A DNA stretch of 64,000 bases, from NCBI RefSeq assembly GCF_020096995.1, contig NZ_CP083692.1, positions 806,001 through 870,000 of the forward strand, given 5' to 3'. This stretch comes from Leucobacter sp. Psy1. GTDB taxonomy: Bacteria > Actinomycetota > Actinomycetes > Actinomycetales > Microbacteriaceae. This document shows, piece after piece, positions 33,531-42,357 of this stretch. How positions within the stretch are numbered: the first letter of the stretch is position 1; each line of letters begins with the position of its first letter. The notes under the pieces were generated by a model. It searched no databases and was not told the DNA's origin. It saw only the letters and a program-made list of their open reading frames with translations. Made by a program: the position numbers and the translations under genes.

Positions 33531-34925
33531 ATGGAAGACTGGACCCAAACCCTGGGCGCGGGTCCGCTGCTCGGCATTGCTGCCGTCGCGGTCGCCCTCA
33601 TCCTGTTCCTCGTCATCAAGGTGCGGTTGCACGCGTTCCTCGTGCTCGTCGTCGTGTCGCTGCTGACGGCGCTCGCGACCGGCATCCCCGCCGACGCGAT
33701 CGTGCAGACGTTGCTCGACGGATTCGGCGGGACGCTCGGCAACGTCGCTCTGCTCATCGGCCTCGGTGCGATCCTCGGCCGCCTCGTGGAGTCCTCGGGT
33801 GGCGCCAAGGTCGTGGCGGAGAAGATGGTGAGCATCTTCGGCGAGAAGCGTGCCGCGTTCGCACTCGGCGTGACCTCGCTGATCCTCGGCTTCCCGATCT
33901 TCTTCGACGCCGGCCTCATCGTCATGCTGCCGATCATCTTCGCGGTGGCGCGTCGAATCGGCGGCAAGAACCTGCTCCTCTACGGCTTCTCGGGAGCCGC
34001 GGCGTTCTCGGTCATGCACATCTTCGTGCCGCCGCACCCCGGCCCGGTCGCCGCGTCCGAGTTCTTCGGGGCGAGCCTCGGGCTCGTGCTGCTCGTCGGC
34101 ATCGTCATCGCGTTCCCGCTGTGGTACCTCACCGGCTACCTGTGGGCGAAGTTCGTGAACTCGAAGGTCCCGATGATCGTCCCCGACCTGTTCGGTCGCA
34201 CCGACGAGGACCAGCCGAAGAACCCGCCGAAGTTCGCCACCGTCGTGGCGATCCTGCTCCTCCCGCTCGTGCTGATCCTCTTCAACACCGGCCTCAACGC
34301 GCTCACGACCGCCGGCACCGTCGACGGCGACGCGACCTGGGTGCAGTGGCTGTCGCTCATCGGCACGGCGCCCGTCGCACTGCTCATCTCGGCGCTCATC
34401 GCTATCCTCGTGCTCGGCAAGTTCCGCGGTGAGACCGGCAGCGCGCTCGACAAGCTCGTCGACGGCACGTTCGGTCCTGTCGCGTCCGTGATCCTCATCA
34501 CCGGCGCCGGCGGCATGTTCGGCGGCGTGCTCCGCACCTCGGGCATCGGCGACGCGCTCTCCGACTCGCTCTCCGACCTCGGGCTCCCGGTCATCCTCGC
34601 CGCCTACGTCATCGCGGTCGTGCTGCGCGTGGCGCAGGGCTCGGCGACCGTCGCACTCGTGACGGCTGCCGGCCTGATGGCCCCGGCGGTGATGTCGGGT
34701 GGCTTCACCGACCTGCAGATCGCCTGTATCACGCTCGCGGCCGCGGCCGGTTCGGTCTTCGCCAGCCACGTGAACGACTCGGGCTTCTGGCTCGTCGGCA
34801 AGCTCATGAACATGGACGTGAAGACGACGCTGAAGACGTGGACGGTGCAGCAGACGCTGATGTCGCTCGTCGGCTTCGCGCTCGTGTACGCCATCTACGG
34901 CATCGCCTCGGCGGTGGGCGTATGA
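33531..34925 (+). CDS. gntP: GntP-family gluconate:proton symporter
   Basis: A 464-residue permease with about twelve hydrophobic segments of the gluconate permease (GntP) family. Characteristic blocks are LIGLGAILGRLVESSGGAKV, GFPIFFDAGLIVMLPIIFAV, HIFVPPHPGPVAASEFFGA, GAGGMFGGVLRTSGIGDAL, VAQGSATVALVTAAGLMAP and FASHVNDSGFWLVGK. It takes up gluconate or a related sugar acid using the proton gradient. It starts at ATG 33531 with GGAG upstream and ends in an ATGA overlap with the SDR gene, so permease and enzymes are coupled. It is divergent from gntR. Confidence 0.93.
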   Translation: MEDWTQTLGAGPLLGIAAVAVALILFLVIKVRLHAFLVLVVVSLLTALATGIPADAIVQTLLDGFGGTLGNVALLIGLGAILGRLVESSGGAKVVAEKMVSIFGEKRAAFALGVTSLILGFPIFFDAGLIVMLPIIFAVARRIGGKNLLLYGFSGAAAFSVMHIFVPPHPGPVAASEFFGASLGLVLLVGIVIAFPLWYLTGYLWAKFVNSKVPMIVPDLFGRTDEDQPKNPPKFATVVAILLLPLVLILFNTGLNALTTAGTVDGDATWVQWLSLIGTAPVALLISALIAILVLGKFRGETGSALDKLVDGTFGPVASVILITGAGGMFGGVLRTSGIGDALSDSLSDLGLPVILAAYVIAVVLRVAQGSATVALVTAAGLMAPAVMSGGFTDLQIACITLAAAAGSVFASHVNDSGFWLVGKLMNMDVKTTLKTWTVQQTLMSLVGFALVYAIYGIASAVGV

Positions 34926-35689
34926 GCGGCCTCTTCGATCTCGAGGGCCGTCTGGCCCTCGTCACCGGCTCGTCGCGAGGGCTGGGCAGATCTCTCGCGA
35001 CGTCTCTTGGGCAGGCGGGCGCCCGCCTGCTGCTGCACGGCCGCGACGCCGCGGCACTCGCTGAAACCCGCGTCGAGGTGGAAGCCGCGGGCGGCACCGT
35101 CGCCGGCGAGCTCCGCTTCGACGTCACCGACGCCGCAGCGGTTGAGACGGCGATCGGTGAGATGCTCGCCGAGCACGGGGTCCCCGACATCCTGGTGAAC
35201 AACGCCGGCGTGCAGCGACGGGCCCCGTTCACCGAGTTTCCGGTAGACGACTGGGACGCCGTCATCACGAGCAACCTGTCGAGCGTGTTCTACGTGTCGC
35301 GGTTCGTGACCCCGGCGATGGCCGAGCGCGGTTCGGGCAAGGTCATCAACATCGGATCGGTGCAGTCGCAGCTCGCCCGCCAGACCATCGCCCCCTACTC
35401 GGCGAGCAAGGGCGGTGTCGCGATGCTGACGAAGGGCATGGCGGCCGACCTCGCCCGCTTCGGCGTGCAGGTCAACGCGATCTCGCCAGGCTACTTCGCG
35501 ACCGAGATGAACCGGGCGCTCGTCGAGGACGAGGCGTTCGATGCCTGGCTCAGGGCCCGCACGCCAGCCCAGCGGTGGGGTGATTTCACGGAGCTCTGGG
35601 GCACCCTCGTGTACCTGGCCTCGGATGCGTCGAGCTTCGTCTCGGGGCAGAACATTTTTGTCGACGGCGGAATGACGGCGGTGGTGTGA
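34922..35689 (+). CDS. Gluconate 5-dehydrogenase-like SDR
   Basis: A 255-residue short-chain dehydrogenase. The cofactor motif reads LVTGSSRGLGRSLA (residues about 13-26), then NNAGVQRRAPF, the catalytic serine in IGSVQSQLA and YSASK as YxxxK, with INPGYFATEM-like wording seen as ISPGYFATEMNRAL. This pattern matches 5-keto-gluconate reductase/gluconate 5-dehydrogenase (IdnO/Gno), which interconverts 5-ketogluconate and gluconate. Context supports this: gluconate permease before, idonate dehydrogenase after, and kinase at the end. The start overlaps the permease stop (ATGA) and its stop overlaps the next start (TGATG). Confidence 0.85.
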   Translation: MSGLFDLEGRLALVTGSSRGLGRSLATSLGQAGARLLLHGRDAAALAETRVEVEAAGGTVAGELRFDVTDAAAVETAIGEMLAEHGVPDILVNNAGVQRRAPFTEFPVDDWDAVITSNLSSVFYVSRFVTPAMAERGSGKVINIGSVQSQLARQTIAPYSASKGGVAMLTKGMAADLARFGVQVNAISPGYFATEMNRALVEDEAFDAWLRARTPAQRWGDFTELWGTLVYLASDASSFVSGQNIFVDGGMTAVV

Positions 35690-36732
35690 TGCGTGCAGCG
35701 TTCATCGATGGCAAGGACCAGCTCGAGGTGCGCGAGGTCGCGACGCCGGAGCCCGGAGCGGGTGAGGTGCGGATCCGTGTCGACTACGTCGGGATCTGCG
35801 GTTCCGACCTGCACTACTACTTCGAGGGCGCGAATGGCGAGTACGCGGTACGCGAGCCGCTGATTCCCGGCCACGAGCTGTCGGGCATTGTCGACCTCGA
35901 CCCCTCGGGCACCTGGTCGGCGGGGACGCCGGTGACAGTGCACCCGGCTCGGTTCGGCACCTCGGAGCCGGCGATCGCTGAGCAGCCGCACCTCTGGCCG
36001 AACGGCTCCTACCTCGGCAGTGCGGCGACCTGGCCGCACACTCAGGGCGCCATGAGCGAGTACCTGGTCGTGCGCGAGGACATGCTGCGCCGTCTTCCCG
36101 GGTCGCTGCCGGTGCGCCGCGCGGTGCTCGCCGAGCCCCTGGCCGTCGCCCTGCACGCCGTGAGCCGAGTCGCCGACATCGGCGCCGAGATCGCCGGTGC
36201 ACGTGTGCTCGTCTCGGGGGCGGGGCCCATCGGCCTGCTCACGGTCATCGCCGCGAAGGCGCGCGGGGCGGCGCACGTGACGCTCAGCGACGTGCTCGCC
36301 GAGCCGCTCGCCCGCGGCACCGAGCTCGGCGGCGAGTTGAGCGCCGACGCGACGCTGCAGGTCGGCGTCGACGACGTGCCCGTCGCCGCGTTCGACGTGG
36401 TCTTCGAGTGCTCGGGAGCATCGCCGGCAATCACCACCGCTGGCGTCGCCGTGCGCCGGCGCGGCACCGTCGTGCAGGTCGGCATGGTGCCGAATGATCC
36501 GCGCCCCGTGGGCCTCGCACCGATCATCTCGAAGGAGGCGCAACTGCTCGGCACGTTCCGCTTCCGCGACGAGATCGATGACGCCGTGGCGCTGCTCGAC
36601 GCGCAACCCGAGATCGAACGGGTCGTCACGCACGAGCGGTCGCTCGACGAGGCGGTCGCTGCGTTCGATCTCGCGAAGGACTCCCGGGAGTCGAGCAAGG
36701 TCGTCGTCGCGCTCCCCGGAGCGCAGGCGTAA
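35689..36732 (+). CDS. L-idonate 5-dehydrogenase-like zinc alcohol dehydrogenase
   Basis: A 347-residue medium-chain dehydrogenase. The catalytic zinc site is seen in YVGICGSDLHYYFEG and PLIPGHELSG, and the nucleotide-binding fold in VLVSGAGPIGLLTVIAAKARG. It should oxidise L-idonate to 5-ketogluconate, which the preceding SDR reduces to gluconate. The segment that usually carries four cysteines binding a structural zinc (roughly residues 85-115) has none here: it reads HPARFGTSEPAIAEQPHLWP, so that lobe has no zinc. ATG 35689 overlaps the SDR stop; GTG 35686 is also possible. The gluconokinase follows after 30 bases. Confidence 0.85.
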   Translation: MRAAFIDGKDQLEVREVATPEPGAGEVRIRVDYVGICGSDLHYYFEGANGEYAVREPLIPGHELSGIVDLDPSGTWSAGTPVTVHPARFGTSEPAIAEQPHLWPNGSYLGSAATWPHTQGAMSEYLVVREDMLRRLPGSLPVRRAVLAEPLAVALHAVSRVADIGAEIAGARVLVSGAGPIGLLTVIAAKARGAAHVTLSDVLAEPLARGTELGGELSADATLQVGVDDVPVAAFDVVFECSGASPAITTAGVAVRRRGTVVQVGMVPNDPRPVGLAPIISKEAQLLGTFRFRDEIDDAVALLDAQPEIERVVTHERSLDEAVAAFDLAKDSRESSKVVVALPGAQA

Positions 36733-36762
36733 CGTACAGGCACGAGCAGGAGATCGGACATC

Positions 36763-38289
36763 ATGAGCGCAGCGGCTGACGTCGTCATCGGCGTCGACAT
36801 GGGAACGACGGCGACGAAGGCCGTCGCCTACACGCCGGACGGCCAGCAGGTGGCCGCGGCTCAGCACGGGTACCCGCTCGAGGAGCCGGAGCCCGGCTGG
36901 GCGGTGCAGGATCCGGAGCTGATCCTCGCCGCGGTGCTCCACGCGGTCGCCGACGTCGTCACCGAGGTGGGGGCGGACCGGATCGCCGGCCTGTCGTTCT
37001 CCTCGGCCATGCACAGCCTCATGGCGCTCGACGCCGACCTCACGCCGCTCACCGGCGTCGCAACCTGGGCCGACACCCGCGCGACGCTGCAAGCCGAGCG
37101 GCTCCGTGGATCGGCCCCCGGCCTCGCGCTCCACCAGCGCACGGGCACCCCGATCCACCCGATGTCGCCGCTCATGAAGCTGGTCTGGTATCGGGAGCAG
37201 GACCCGGAGACCTGCCGTGCCGCAGCGTTCTGGGTCGGCATCAAGGACTGGGTGCTCCAGCGCATGACCGGCGTGTTCGTGACCGATCACTCTCTCGCTT
37301 CGTGCTCGGGTCTGCTCGATATCTACCGTCTCGAGTGGGATCCCGAGGCCCTGCAGCGCGCCGGTATCACGCCGGAGCAGCTGCCCCGACTCGTGCCGAC
37401 GACGACGGTGCTCGAAGGGCTCGTCGCGTCGACGGCCTCGGCGACGGGCCTCCCGGCATCGACGCGCGTGGTGGTCGGTGCCGGCGACGGTCCGCTCGCG
37501 AACCTCGGCGTGGGCGCCGTGCGCCCAGGCGTCGCCGCGTGCTCCATCGGCACGAGCGGCGCCCTGCGGGTGGCCGTCGAGGCGCCGGCCGTCGATCCTC
37601 AGGGCGGTGTGTTCTGCTACGCGATCACCGAGAACCGGTGGGTCATCGGCGGGGCGATCAACAACGGCGGCGTGGTGCTCAACTGGGTGCGCGACGAGAT
37701 CGCGGCCGGCCGCGAGCTCTCGACTCCCGAGCTGCTCGATGCGGCCGCGTCGGTCCCCGCTGGCTCCGGTGGACTCATCATGCTCCCGTACCTGCTGAGC
37801 GAGCGCGCCCCGCACTGGAGCGGTCTCGCCCGGGGCGCCTACATCGGCCTGACCCGCGCGCACACCCGTGAGCACCTCGTGAGCGCCGCGGTCGAGGGCG
37901 TGGCCATGCAGCTCGCGCTCGTGCTCAAGTCGATGCGGGCCGCGGGCCTCGACATCGATGAGATCCGCGCGACCGGCGGGGTGACCAAGCACTCGCTGTG
38001 GCAGCAGGTGCTCGCCAGCGTGTTCAACACCCGCATCGACATGCTCGAGGAGCAGGAGGGGTCGGGCCTGGGGGCCGCGCTGCTCGGCATGGAAGCGCTC
38101 GGGCTCATCGAATCCATCGACGTGGCCGCCGACATCACCCCGGTGAAGCACTCGGTGTCGCCGCAACCCGAAGACGTCGAGACGTACCAGGCGCTGCTGC
38201 CGATCTTCGACAATCTCTACACGGCGCTCCTACCCACCTACACGCAGTTGCGCAGTCAGGCAGAGCTGCTGCCGATGACGCGGGACTGA
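36763..38289 (+). CDS. gntK: Gluconokinase (FGGY carbohydrate kinase family)
   Basis: A 508-residue sugar kinase of the FGGY family, which phosphorylates gluconate (or a related polyol or ketose) with ATP. The first phosphate motif is VIGVDMGTTATKAVAYTPDG, followed by GLSFSSAMHSLMALD, TWADTRA, and C-terminal motifs AINNGGVVLNW, GLTRAHTREHLVSAAVEGVA and IRATGGVTKHSLWQQVLASV. FGGY members are hard to separate by sequence alone (xylulokinase, gluconokinase), but its place behind a gluconate permease and two dehydrogenases makes gluconokinase most likely. The product 6-phosphogluconate enters the pentose phosphate pathway. The next gene is convergent, its stop touching this one. Confidence 0.85.
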   Translation: MSAAADVVIGVDMGTTATKAVAYTPDGQQVAAAQHGYPLEEPEPGWAVQDPELILAAVLHAVADVVTEVGADRIAGLSFSSAMHSLMALDADLTPLTGVATWADTRATLQAERLRGSAPGLALHQRTGTPIHPMSPLMKLVWYREQDPETCRAAAFWVGIKDWVLQRMTGVFVTDHSLASCSGLLDIYRLEWDPEALQRAGITPEQLPRLVPTTTVLEGLVASTASATGLPASTRVVVGAGDGPLANLGVGAVRPGVAACSIGTSGALRVAVEAPAVDPQGGVFCYAITENRWVIGGAINNGGVVLNWVRDEIAAGRELSTPELLDAAASVPAGSGGLIMLPYLLSERAPHWSGLARGAYIGLTRAHTREHLVSAAVEGVAMQLALVLKSMRAAGLDIDEIRATGGVTKHSLWQQVLASVFNTRIDMLEEQEGSGLGAALLGMEALGLIESIDVAADITPVKHSVSPQPEDVETYQALLPIFDNLYTALLPTYTQLRSQAELLPMTRD

Positions 38290-39078
38290 TTACGCCCGAT
38301 CACTCTTCGTCGCTGCCGCGCCGTCGTGGAACCCGGTGGCCTCGGGAGGCATCGTCTCGGGCGCCTGTACTCGTGCTGCGTTGAGCACCATATCGATGTG
38401 TGCATCGCTGAGGCGACGAGCGGTCGCAGGGTCCGGTTCGAGCATCGCGTTGACGAGGCGGAGATGCTCCATGTACATCTTCTCCGAGTCCTGCAGGTTC
38501 CAGCTGATGAGGTCGATGAGCAGGAGCGAACCCGTGACCAGGCGGTGCTCGGCGAGCTCGAGTTCCCGATTCCCCGCGAGGGCGACCATGGCGACGTGCA
38601 AGTCGACGTGAGCCATCGCCGTCGCGGTGGGCTCGTGCGCCGTCGACTGGCTCGCGTACGCCGCGAATGCAGCCCGCAACCGGCTTCTCGACTCCTCTGA
38701 GGCGCGATCGCAGTGGTCGGCCGCGAAGCCTTCGATGAGCTTGCGCGCTTCCAGAATGTCCGTCACCTCGCCGGGGGAGTACGAGCGTACTCGAGCGCTC
38801 TTGTAGGGTTCCTGGTCCAGGTAGCGCTCGGCCACGAGGAGGTTGAGGGCCTCTCGGATCGTCGTCCGCGACGCTGCGAATCGCTCGGTCATCCACTTCT
38901 CGGTGACGGGTGCGCCCAGTGAGAGCTCGCCGCTCAGAATGAGCTGTTTCACCATTTCCGCGATGAACTGCGGGGCCGGCGGCCCCTCGGCGTGACTCGT
39001 CCGTTTGGACGCGACCCGCTTCGGTACTTCGATGCGCCCCATCGCGCTCTCCCGGATCTCCCGTGATCCCTTGTCCAT
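38290..39078 (-). CDS. GntR/FadR-family (FCD) regulator of the argH-like operon
   Basis: A 262-residue regulator. After a basic N-terminal extension of about 30 residues come the winged helix-turn-helix (FIAEMVKQLILSGELSLGAP, VTEKWMTERFAASRTTIREA, LNLLVAERYLDQEPYKSA) and an FCD domain (VDLHVAMVALAGNRELELAE with ligand histidine, and AMLEPDPATARRLSDAH). ATG 39078 or ATG 39042 (with GGGAGAG upstream) are both plausible starts. It is divergent from the seven-gene operon at 39223-46232, and sites matching the FadR-type TTGTNNNACA pattern lie in the gap, so it is the probable local regulator. Confidence 0.87.
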   Translation of the reverse strand: MDKGSREIRESAMGRIEVPKRVASKRTSHAEGPPAPQFIAEMVKQLILSGELSLGAPVTEKWMTERFAASRTTIREALNLLVAERYLDQEPYKSARVRSYSPGEVTDILEARKLIEGFAADHCDRASEESRSRLRAAFAAYASQSTAHEPTATAMAHVDLHVAMVALAGNRELELAEHRLVTGSLLLIDLISWNLQDSEKMYMEHLRLVNAMLEPDPATARRLSDAHIDMVLNAARVQAPETMPPEATGFHDGAAATKSDRA

Positions 39079-39096
39079 GCTCGCCCCACACATAAA

Positions 39097-39188
39097 TGTC
39101 TAACAAAGTTCCAGATGCTCTTGTCAGCCTACACATTTTCGGGTTAACTAAGGTCTCAAGATTGTTGGACAGTACGAATTGTCCGATA
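39097..39188. promoter_or_regulatory. FadR-type operator-like sites in the gntR-argH-like gap
   Basis: TTGTTGGACA at 39162-39171 and, on the opposite strand, TTGTTAGACA at 39097-39106 both fit the FCD/GntR core TTGTNNNACA and differ at one base. A further inverted pair GGACA (39167-39171) / TGTCC (39180-39184) and the 11-mer ATTGTCCGATA (39178-39188) follow. Binding by the divergent GntR protein is inferred. Confidence 0.55.
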
Positions 39189-39222
39189 ATCCGTTCCAGT
39201 TTTCTCGAGGAGGAGTGCATCT

Positions 39223-40671
39223 GTGAAGAGCCAGGAAACCGTCGGTGGCGTCCACGACGAGGGCAAAGTGTGGGGTGGCCGTTTCACGAACGGACCCGAT
39301 CCCGCGCTCGAACGCATCTCTCGCTCTCCGCGTCGCTACTTCGATCTGGTGCCCCAGGACATCCGCGGTTCCATCGCTCACCTGGGTGAACTCGAACGGT
39401 GCGGTCTCGTGACTCGCCAGGAGCGGATCCGGCTCGTCGACGCCCTCGAAGAGATCGGGGAGCGATTCGACGCAGGTGAGATCAGCCCGGCGCCGACTGA
39501 TGAGGACGTTCACGGGTTCCTCGAGCGGCAGTTGATCGAACGGGTCGGCGCGCTCGGCGGGAAGGTGCGCGCCGGCCGGTCGCGCAACGACCAGACCGCG
39601 AACGACCTCCGGCTCTGGTTGCAAGACCGAACGGCCGAGATCGCGCGCGGTGTGGAGCAGCTCGTCGATGCGCTCATCACGCGATCGGAGGACGCCGGCG
39701 GTGCCATCGTCCCCGGGTTCACGCACCTGCAGCCGGCGCAGCCGGTGCTGTTCGGGCATCAGCTGCTCGCTCACGCGCAGGCTCTGGCGCGCGATCTCAA
39801 GCGGCTCGGAGCCGCGCGGGAGTCCGTGTCCCTCTCGCCGCTCGGCGCGGCAGCGCTGGCGGGCAGCTCATTCCACGGCGACCAGATCGCGATGGCGCAC
39901 GAGCTCGGCTACCGGGACGTCGTCGGCAACTCGATCGACGCGGTCGGGGCCAGGGACCATGTCATCGACTTCCTCTACGCCGGGGCGTCGATCGGCACGA
40001 GCCTCTCCCGGCTGGCAGACGAGCTGATCCTCTGGGGCTCCCCGCAGTTCGGTTGGATCCGGCTGCACGACGCGTTCTCGACCGGCTCCTCGATCATGCC
40101 GCAGAAGAAGAATCCCGATATCCCGGAGTTGACCCGCGGGAAGGCGAGCCGGCTGCAGGCCAACCTGACGGGAATGCTCGGGGTCATGAAGTCGGTGCCC
40201 TTCTCGTACAATCGTGATTTCTCCGAGGATAAGCACTACGCGTTCGACACCGCCGACGTACTCGAAACGGTGCTTCCGGCGATGACCGGGTTCGTGCGAT
40301 CGATGGCCTTCGTCCCTGAGCGGATGTCCGAGCAGGCGGCTGAGGGGTTCACTCTCGCGACCGAGCTCGCCGACTGGATCGCCGAGCAGGGCATCCCCTT
40401 CAGCGATGCGCACGATATTACTGGCCGCGCTGTCGTCGCCTGCGAAGAACGGGGCATCGGGATCGAGGATCTGAGCGCCGCTGACCTCGCCGAGATCGAT
40501 CCGCGGATCACTCCCGACGTGCTGCCTCGCCTGACACTCGAGTCTGCGGTCATGCGGCGGGGAGGCGCCAATGGCACGGCGCCGTCTCGGCAGAACGATC
40601 AGCGCGCCAGGCTTCGGAGCGAGATCGCTGAGTACCTGGCGGTGTTCGTGACGAAGGAGGACCAGGGATGA
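39223..40671 (+). CDS. Argininosuccinate lyase-family protein (catabolic paralogue)
   Basis: A 482-residue member of the fumarase/aspartase superfamily close to ArgH. Motifs: KVWGGRFTNGPDPALERISR, EDVHGFLERQLIERVG, RSRNDQTANDLRLWL, GFTHLQPAQPVLFGHQLLAH (catalytic His), and GSSIMPQKKNPDIPELTRGK (flexible signature loop with the catalytic Ser). These enzymes cleave N-substituted aspartates to fumarate plus an amine. It is not next to other arginine genes but heads an operon with an ABC importer, two deacetylase-fold hydrolases and a PrpD protein, so a different substrate, as in aminopolycarboxylate-type lyases, is likely. GTG 39223 with GAGGAGG upstream is chosen. It overlaps the permease start. 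Confidence 0.85.
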   Translation: MKSQETVGGVHDEGKVWGGRFTNGPDPALERISRSPRRYFDLVPQDIRGSIAHLGELERCGLVTRQERIRLVDALEEIGERFDAGEISPAPTDEDVHGFLERQLIERVGALGGKVRAGRSRNDQTANDLRLWLQDRTAEIARGVEQLVDALITRSEDAGGAIVPGFTHLQPAQPVLFGHQLLAHAQALARDLKRLGAARESVSLSPLGAAALAGSSFHGDQIAMAHELGYRDVVGNSIDAVGARDHVIDFLYAGASIGTSLSRLADELILWGSPQFGWIRLHDAFSTGSSIMPQKKNPDIPELTRGKASRLQANLTGMLGVMKSVPFSYNRDFSEDKHYAFDTADVLETVLPAMTGFVRSMAFVPERMSEQAAEGFTLATELADWIAEQGIPFSDAHDITGRAVVACEERGIGIEDLSAADLAEIDPRITPDVLPRLTLESAVMRRGGANGTAPSRQNDQRARLRSEIAEYLAVFVTKEDQG

Positions 40672-41558
40672 CCAGTACAGCTCTCTCGAACTATCGAGTC
40701 GTCAGGCTCAAGCACATCGGGCGGTATCTCGCCGCGGCCGTGACCGTCGCGATCCTCGCCTCGATCGTCATCGCGTTCGCTCGCGCTCAGATCGATTGGG
40801 CGACAGTCGGCGAGTTCTTCACTGCTCGGACGATCCTGACTGGGTTCGTGATCACGATCGTGCTGACGATCATCTCGATGGTCATCGGCATCGTGCTCGG
40901 CGTGCTCATTGCCGTCATGCGGCTCTCACACAATCCGGTGGTCTCGGGAATCGGATGGATCTACGTCTGGGTGTTCCGCGGAACCCCCGTCTACCTGCAG
41001 CTGCTGCTCTGGTTCAACATCGCGCTCATCTTCCCGATGATCGGGATCCCCGGCCTGGTCGAGGCGCGCACGGTCGATCTCGTGACTCCGATCGTCGCCG
41101 CGATCCTCGGACTCGGGCTCAACCAGGCCGCGTACACGTCGGAGGTCGTCCGAGCGGGCATCCTCTCGGTCGACGAGGGGCAGACCGAAGCATCGAAGGC
41201 ACTCGGTATCAAGGGGACGCAGACGATGAGTACGATCGTCCTCCCGCAGGCCATGCGCGTGATTCTTCCGCCGGTCGGCAACGAGGTCATCGGCATGCTG
41301 AAGACGACGTCGCTGGCCTCGGCGATCGGTGCGAGCGAAATGCTGAATGAGGCGCAACACATCTATCTCGTCAACAACATGATCATGGAGCTGCTGCTCG
41401 TCACCGCCATCTGGTACCTCATCGCCGTGTCGGTGCTGTCGTCGATCCAGTACTACGTCGAGCGGTACTACGCCCGCGGCAGCACCACCGCCGCTCTGCC
41501 GCCGACGCCGTACCAGCGGGTCAAGAGTTTCTTCGGTACCCCAGGGAGGAAGTCGTGA
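40668..41558 (+). CDS. Polar amino acid-type ABC transporter permease
   Basis: A 296-residue inner-membrane permease of the HisM/GlnP family. After a cytoplasmic N-terminus, helix 1 lies at about 20-42, and the transport domain follows with [20 protein letters not shown], then [39 protein letters not shown] and the EAA loop [20 protein letters not shown], which contacts the ATPase. It starts within the end of the argH-like gene (ATGA) and overlaps the ATPase gene in the same way. One permease gene is present, so it should form a homodimer. It imports the substrate caught by the lipoprotein encoded at 42358. Confidence 0.92.
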   Translation: MTSTALSNYRVVRLKHIGRYLAAAVTVAILASIVIAFARAQIDWATVGEFFTARTILTGFVITIVLTIISMVIGIVLGVLIAVMRLSHNPVVSGIGWIYVWVFRGTPVYLQLLLWFNIALIFPMIGIPGLVEARTVDLVTPIVAAILGLGLNQAAYTSEVVRAGILSVDEGQTEASKALGIKGTQTMSTIVLPQAMRVILPPVGNEVIGMLKTTSLASAIGASEMLNEAQHIYLVNNMIMELLLVTAIWYLIAVSVLSSIQYYVERYYARGSTTAALPPTPYQRVKSFFGTPGRKS

Positions 41559-42334
41559 ACACGTCACCCGCGCTCGTCCAATTGCGAGACATCCACAAAT
41601 CGTTCGGCCTCCACGAGGTGCTGAAGGGCATCGACCTCGATGTCCGGAAGGGCGAGGTGGTGTGCATCCTCGGCCCGTCGGGGTCCGGAAAGTCCACGCT
41701 CCTTCGCGCGATCAACTTCATTGAGCGACCCACGTCTGGGTTCGTGCACGTCGGTGAGGAGATCATCGGCTTTCGCCGCGATGCGAAGGATCCCGACCTG
41801 CTCCACGAGTTGCGCGAGGATCAGATCGCGACGCAGCGCGCCGCGATGGGCATGGTCTTCCAGCGCTTCAACCTGTTCCCGCACATGACGGTTATGCAGA
41901 ACATCACCCATGCCCAGAGGCTCGTCAAGGGAGTGAAGCTCTCGGAAGCTCAGAAGGTCGCCCAGAGCCTGCTCGACCAGGTGGGGCTCGGCGATCGAGG
42001 GAACTCCTACCCGCGTCAGCTCTCCGGTGGTCAGCAGCAGCGAGTCGCCATCGCGCGGGCACTCGCGATGACACCCGAACTCATGCTGTTCGACGAGCCG
42101 ACCTCCGCGCTTGACCCCGAGCTCGTCGACGATGTGCTCTCGGTCATGAAAGCGCTCGCGCAAGGCGGGCTGACCATGATCGTGGTGACGCACGAGATCG
42201 GGTTCGCCAAGGAGGTGGGTGACCGCGTGGTCTTCATGGACGACGGCGCGATCATCGAGCAGGGCACGCCAGCCGACGTCCTCGACAACCCCCAGCACGA
42301 GCGCACGCGCGCCTTCCTGTCGCGCGTGCTGTAA
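41555..42334 (+). CDS. Polar amino acid-type ABC transporter ATPase
   Basis: A 259-residue GlnQ/HisP-type ATP-binding protein. Walker A is [14 protein letters not shown], the Q-loop is [17 protein letters not shown], the signature [15 protein letters not shown] and Walker [17 protein letters not shown], followed by the H-loop [12 protein letters not shown]. An unusual 15-residue insert after the first strand ([17 protein letters not shown]) is seen in some amino-acid importers of this type. GTG 41555 overlaps the permease stop. It powers the importer of the operon. Confidence 0.95.
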   Translation: MNTSPALVQLRDIHKSFGLHEVLKGIDLDVRKGEVVCILGPSGSGKSTLLRAINFIERPTSGFVHVGEEIIGFRRDAKDPDLLHELREDQIATQRAAMGMVFQRFNLFPHMTVMQNITHAQRLVKGVKLSEAQKVAQSLLDQVGLGDRGNSYPRQLSGGQQQRVAIARALAMTPELMLFDEPTSALDPELVDDVLSVMKALAQGGLTMIVVTHEIGFAKEVGDRVVFMDDGAIIEQGTPADVLDNPQHERTRAFLSRVL

Positions 42335-42357
42335 CCCCCGGAAGAAGGAAAGAACAC

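Noticed and set aside
33171-34769. Reverse-strand open frame of 532 codons opposite gntP
   Set aside because: Opposite strand of the permease, with highly charged low-complexity translation; only its end coincides with the real gntR gene in another frame.
35491-38166. Very long open frame (891 codons) on the reverse strand across the gluconate genes
   Set aside because: It is a shadow of the forward-strand SDR, dehydrogenase and kinase genes, produced by G/C-biased third positions; the translation is Arg/His/Glu-rich low complexity without any family motif.
39223-40671. Housekeeping argH of arginine biosynthesis
   Set aside because: No argB, C, D, F, G or argR neighbours; it is instead embedded by overlaps in a catabolic import operon with its own GntR regulator. 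Cannot be fully excluded without the rest of the genome.
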